A stretch of DNA of 5,621 bases from Candidatus Nanohaloarchaea archaeon. GTDB taxonomy: Archaea; EX4484-52; GLR71. Numbering within the stretch: position 1 is the stretch's first letter; every line of letters starts with the position of its first letter. The position numbers and the translations under genes are program-made. Under the pieces are notes generated by a model. That model did not search any database, was not told the origin of the DNA, and saw only the letters and a list, made by a program, of their open reading frames with translations. Shown in pieces: positions 5,290-5,621 of this stretch. The stretch lies in contig DAOVWP010000044.1 in NCBI GenBank assembly GCA_030636615.1, forward strand, positions 1 through 5,621, in the 5' to 3' direction.

Positions 5290-5621
5290 ATGCCAATAAG
5301 AAACGAATATTCAAATGAGATAAAAGCGGGGAAAAAAGTAAAGGTTGTTGGATGGGTTCATGATATACGCGACCTTGGAAAACTGATCTTCACAATCCTT
5401 AGAGATAAAGAAGGCCAGATGCAGATCACAGCAAAGAAAAATGAAACAGATGAAGATATTTTCAATACTATCAAAAAACTCAATAAAGAAGACCTTATAA
5501 AGATTGAAGGGATATGCGAGAAGAATGAAAGAGCACCCGGAGGAGTAGAGATAAAACCTCAGAAAATTGAGATAATTGAAAAGAGCGCATCCCCACTTCC
5601 GATTGAGCTGACAGGAAAGAT
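5290..5621 (+). CDS. aspS: Aspartyl-tRNA synthetase, archaeal type, N-terminal part (cut by window edge)
   Basis: AspRS is a class II synthetase that charges tRNA with aspartate. The visible 110 codons are the N-terminal OB-fold anticodon-binding domain: KVKVVGWVHDIRDLGKLIFTILRDKEGQMQIT at about 16-47, then IKIEGICEKNERAPGGVEIKPQKIEIIEKS and the linker ASPLPIELTGK that leads to the catalytic domain. The catalytic class II motifs lie beyond the window. His24 in WVHDIRD and Pro83 in APGGVEI are the residues found in archaeal non-discriminating AspRS, whereas discriminating enzymes have Trp and Lys there. It therefore probably charges both tRNA(Asp) and tRNA(Asn). The start at 5290 is firm: an in-frame TGA lies 7 bases upstream, and GTGAG five bases before the ATG can serve as a weak Shine-Dalgarno. 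AsnRS shares this fold, but the APGGVE loop and archaeal pattern favour AspRS. Confidence 0.95.
   Translation, partial: MPIRNEYSNEIKAGKKVKVVGWVHDIRDLGKLIFTILRDKEGQMQITAKKNETDEDIFNTIKKLNKEDLIKIEGICEKNERAPGGVEIKPQKIEIIEKSASPLPIELTGK

Noticed and set aside
1..5621. CRISPR array, IS element, phage or toxin-antitoxin genes
   Set aside because: No regularly spaced direct repeats, transposase or integrase, and no paired small genes with such features were seen.

Overview
The window is archaeal. The evidence is a full-length archaeal-type RqcH/NFACT protein, an archaeal-type aspartyl-tRNA synthetase start, and intergenic promoters made of a BRE plus TATA box set about 27-30 bases before a start codon that has no Shine-Dalgarno, i.e. 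leaderless transcription. The DNA is A+T-rich. The lineage cannot be fixed from the sequence alone; a DPANN or euryarchaeal lineage is a guess.

Layout. At the left edge is the 3' end of an unrecognised, lysine/glutamate-rich helical protein on the + strand (1-426). It converges on a four-gene minus-strand unit read from right to left: scpA (4494-3745), scpB (3734-2994), rqcH (2989-1082) and an unrecognised helical protein (1060-446). ScpA and ScpB are the kleisin and winged-helix partners of SMC, which is not in the window. RqcH is the ribosome quality-control factor that binds stalled large subunits. Gaps between these genes are 4 to 21 bases, so they are probably co-transcribed from a leaderless promoter just before scpA.

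The region 4495-4991 is dense. From left to right it holds the scpA promoter; a candidate structured non-coding RNA on the minus strand (about 4561-4699) with its own BRE/TATA, a long closing stem and an exit T-tract; a 58-residue six-cysteine protein on the minus strand (4936-4760), which is easy to miss; and a single AT-rich box at about 4954-4974 spaced to serve as TATA for both that protein and the divergent + strand gene at 4992.

The right end reads on the + strand: an 84-residue membrane protein (4992-5246), then the start of aspS (from 5290, cut by the window edge). The visible anticodon-binding domain carries His24 and Pro83, the residues typical of non-discriminating AspRS. This predicts that the organism makes Asn-tRNA(Asn) by the indirect amidotransferase route.

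The most novel items are the six-cysteine microprotein, the candidate ncRNA unit, the shared divergent promoter, and an Asp-to-Glu change at a catalytically important position of RqcH.
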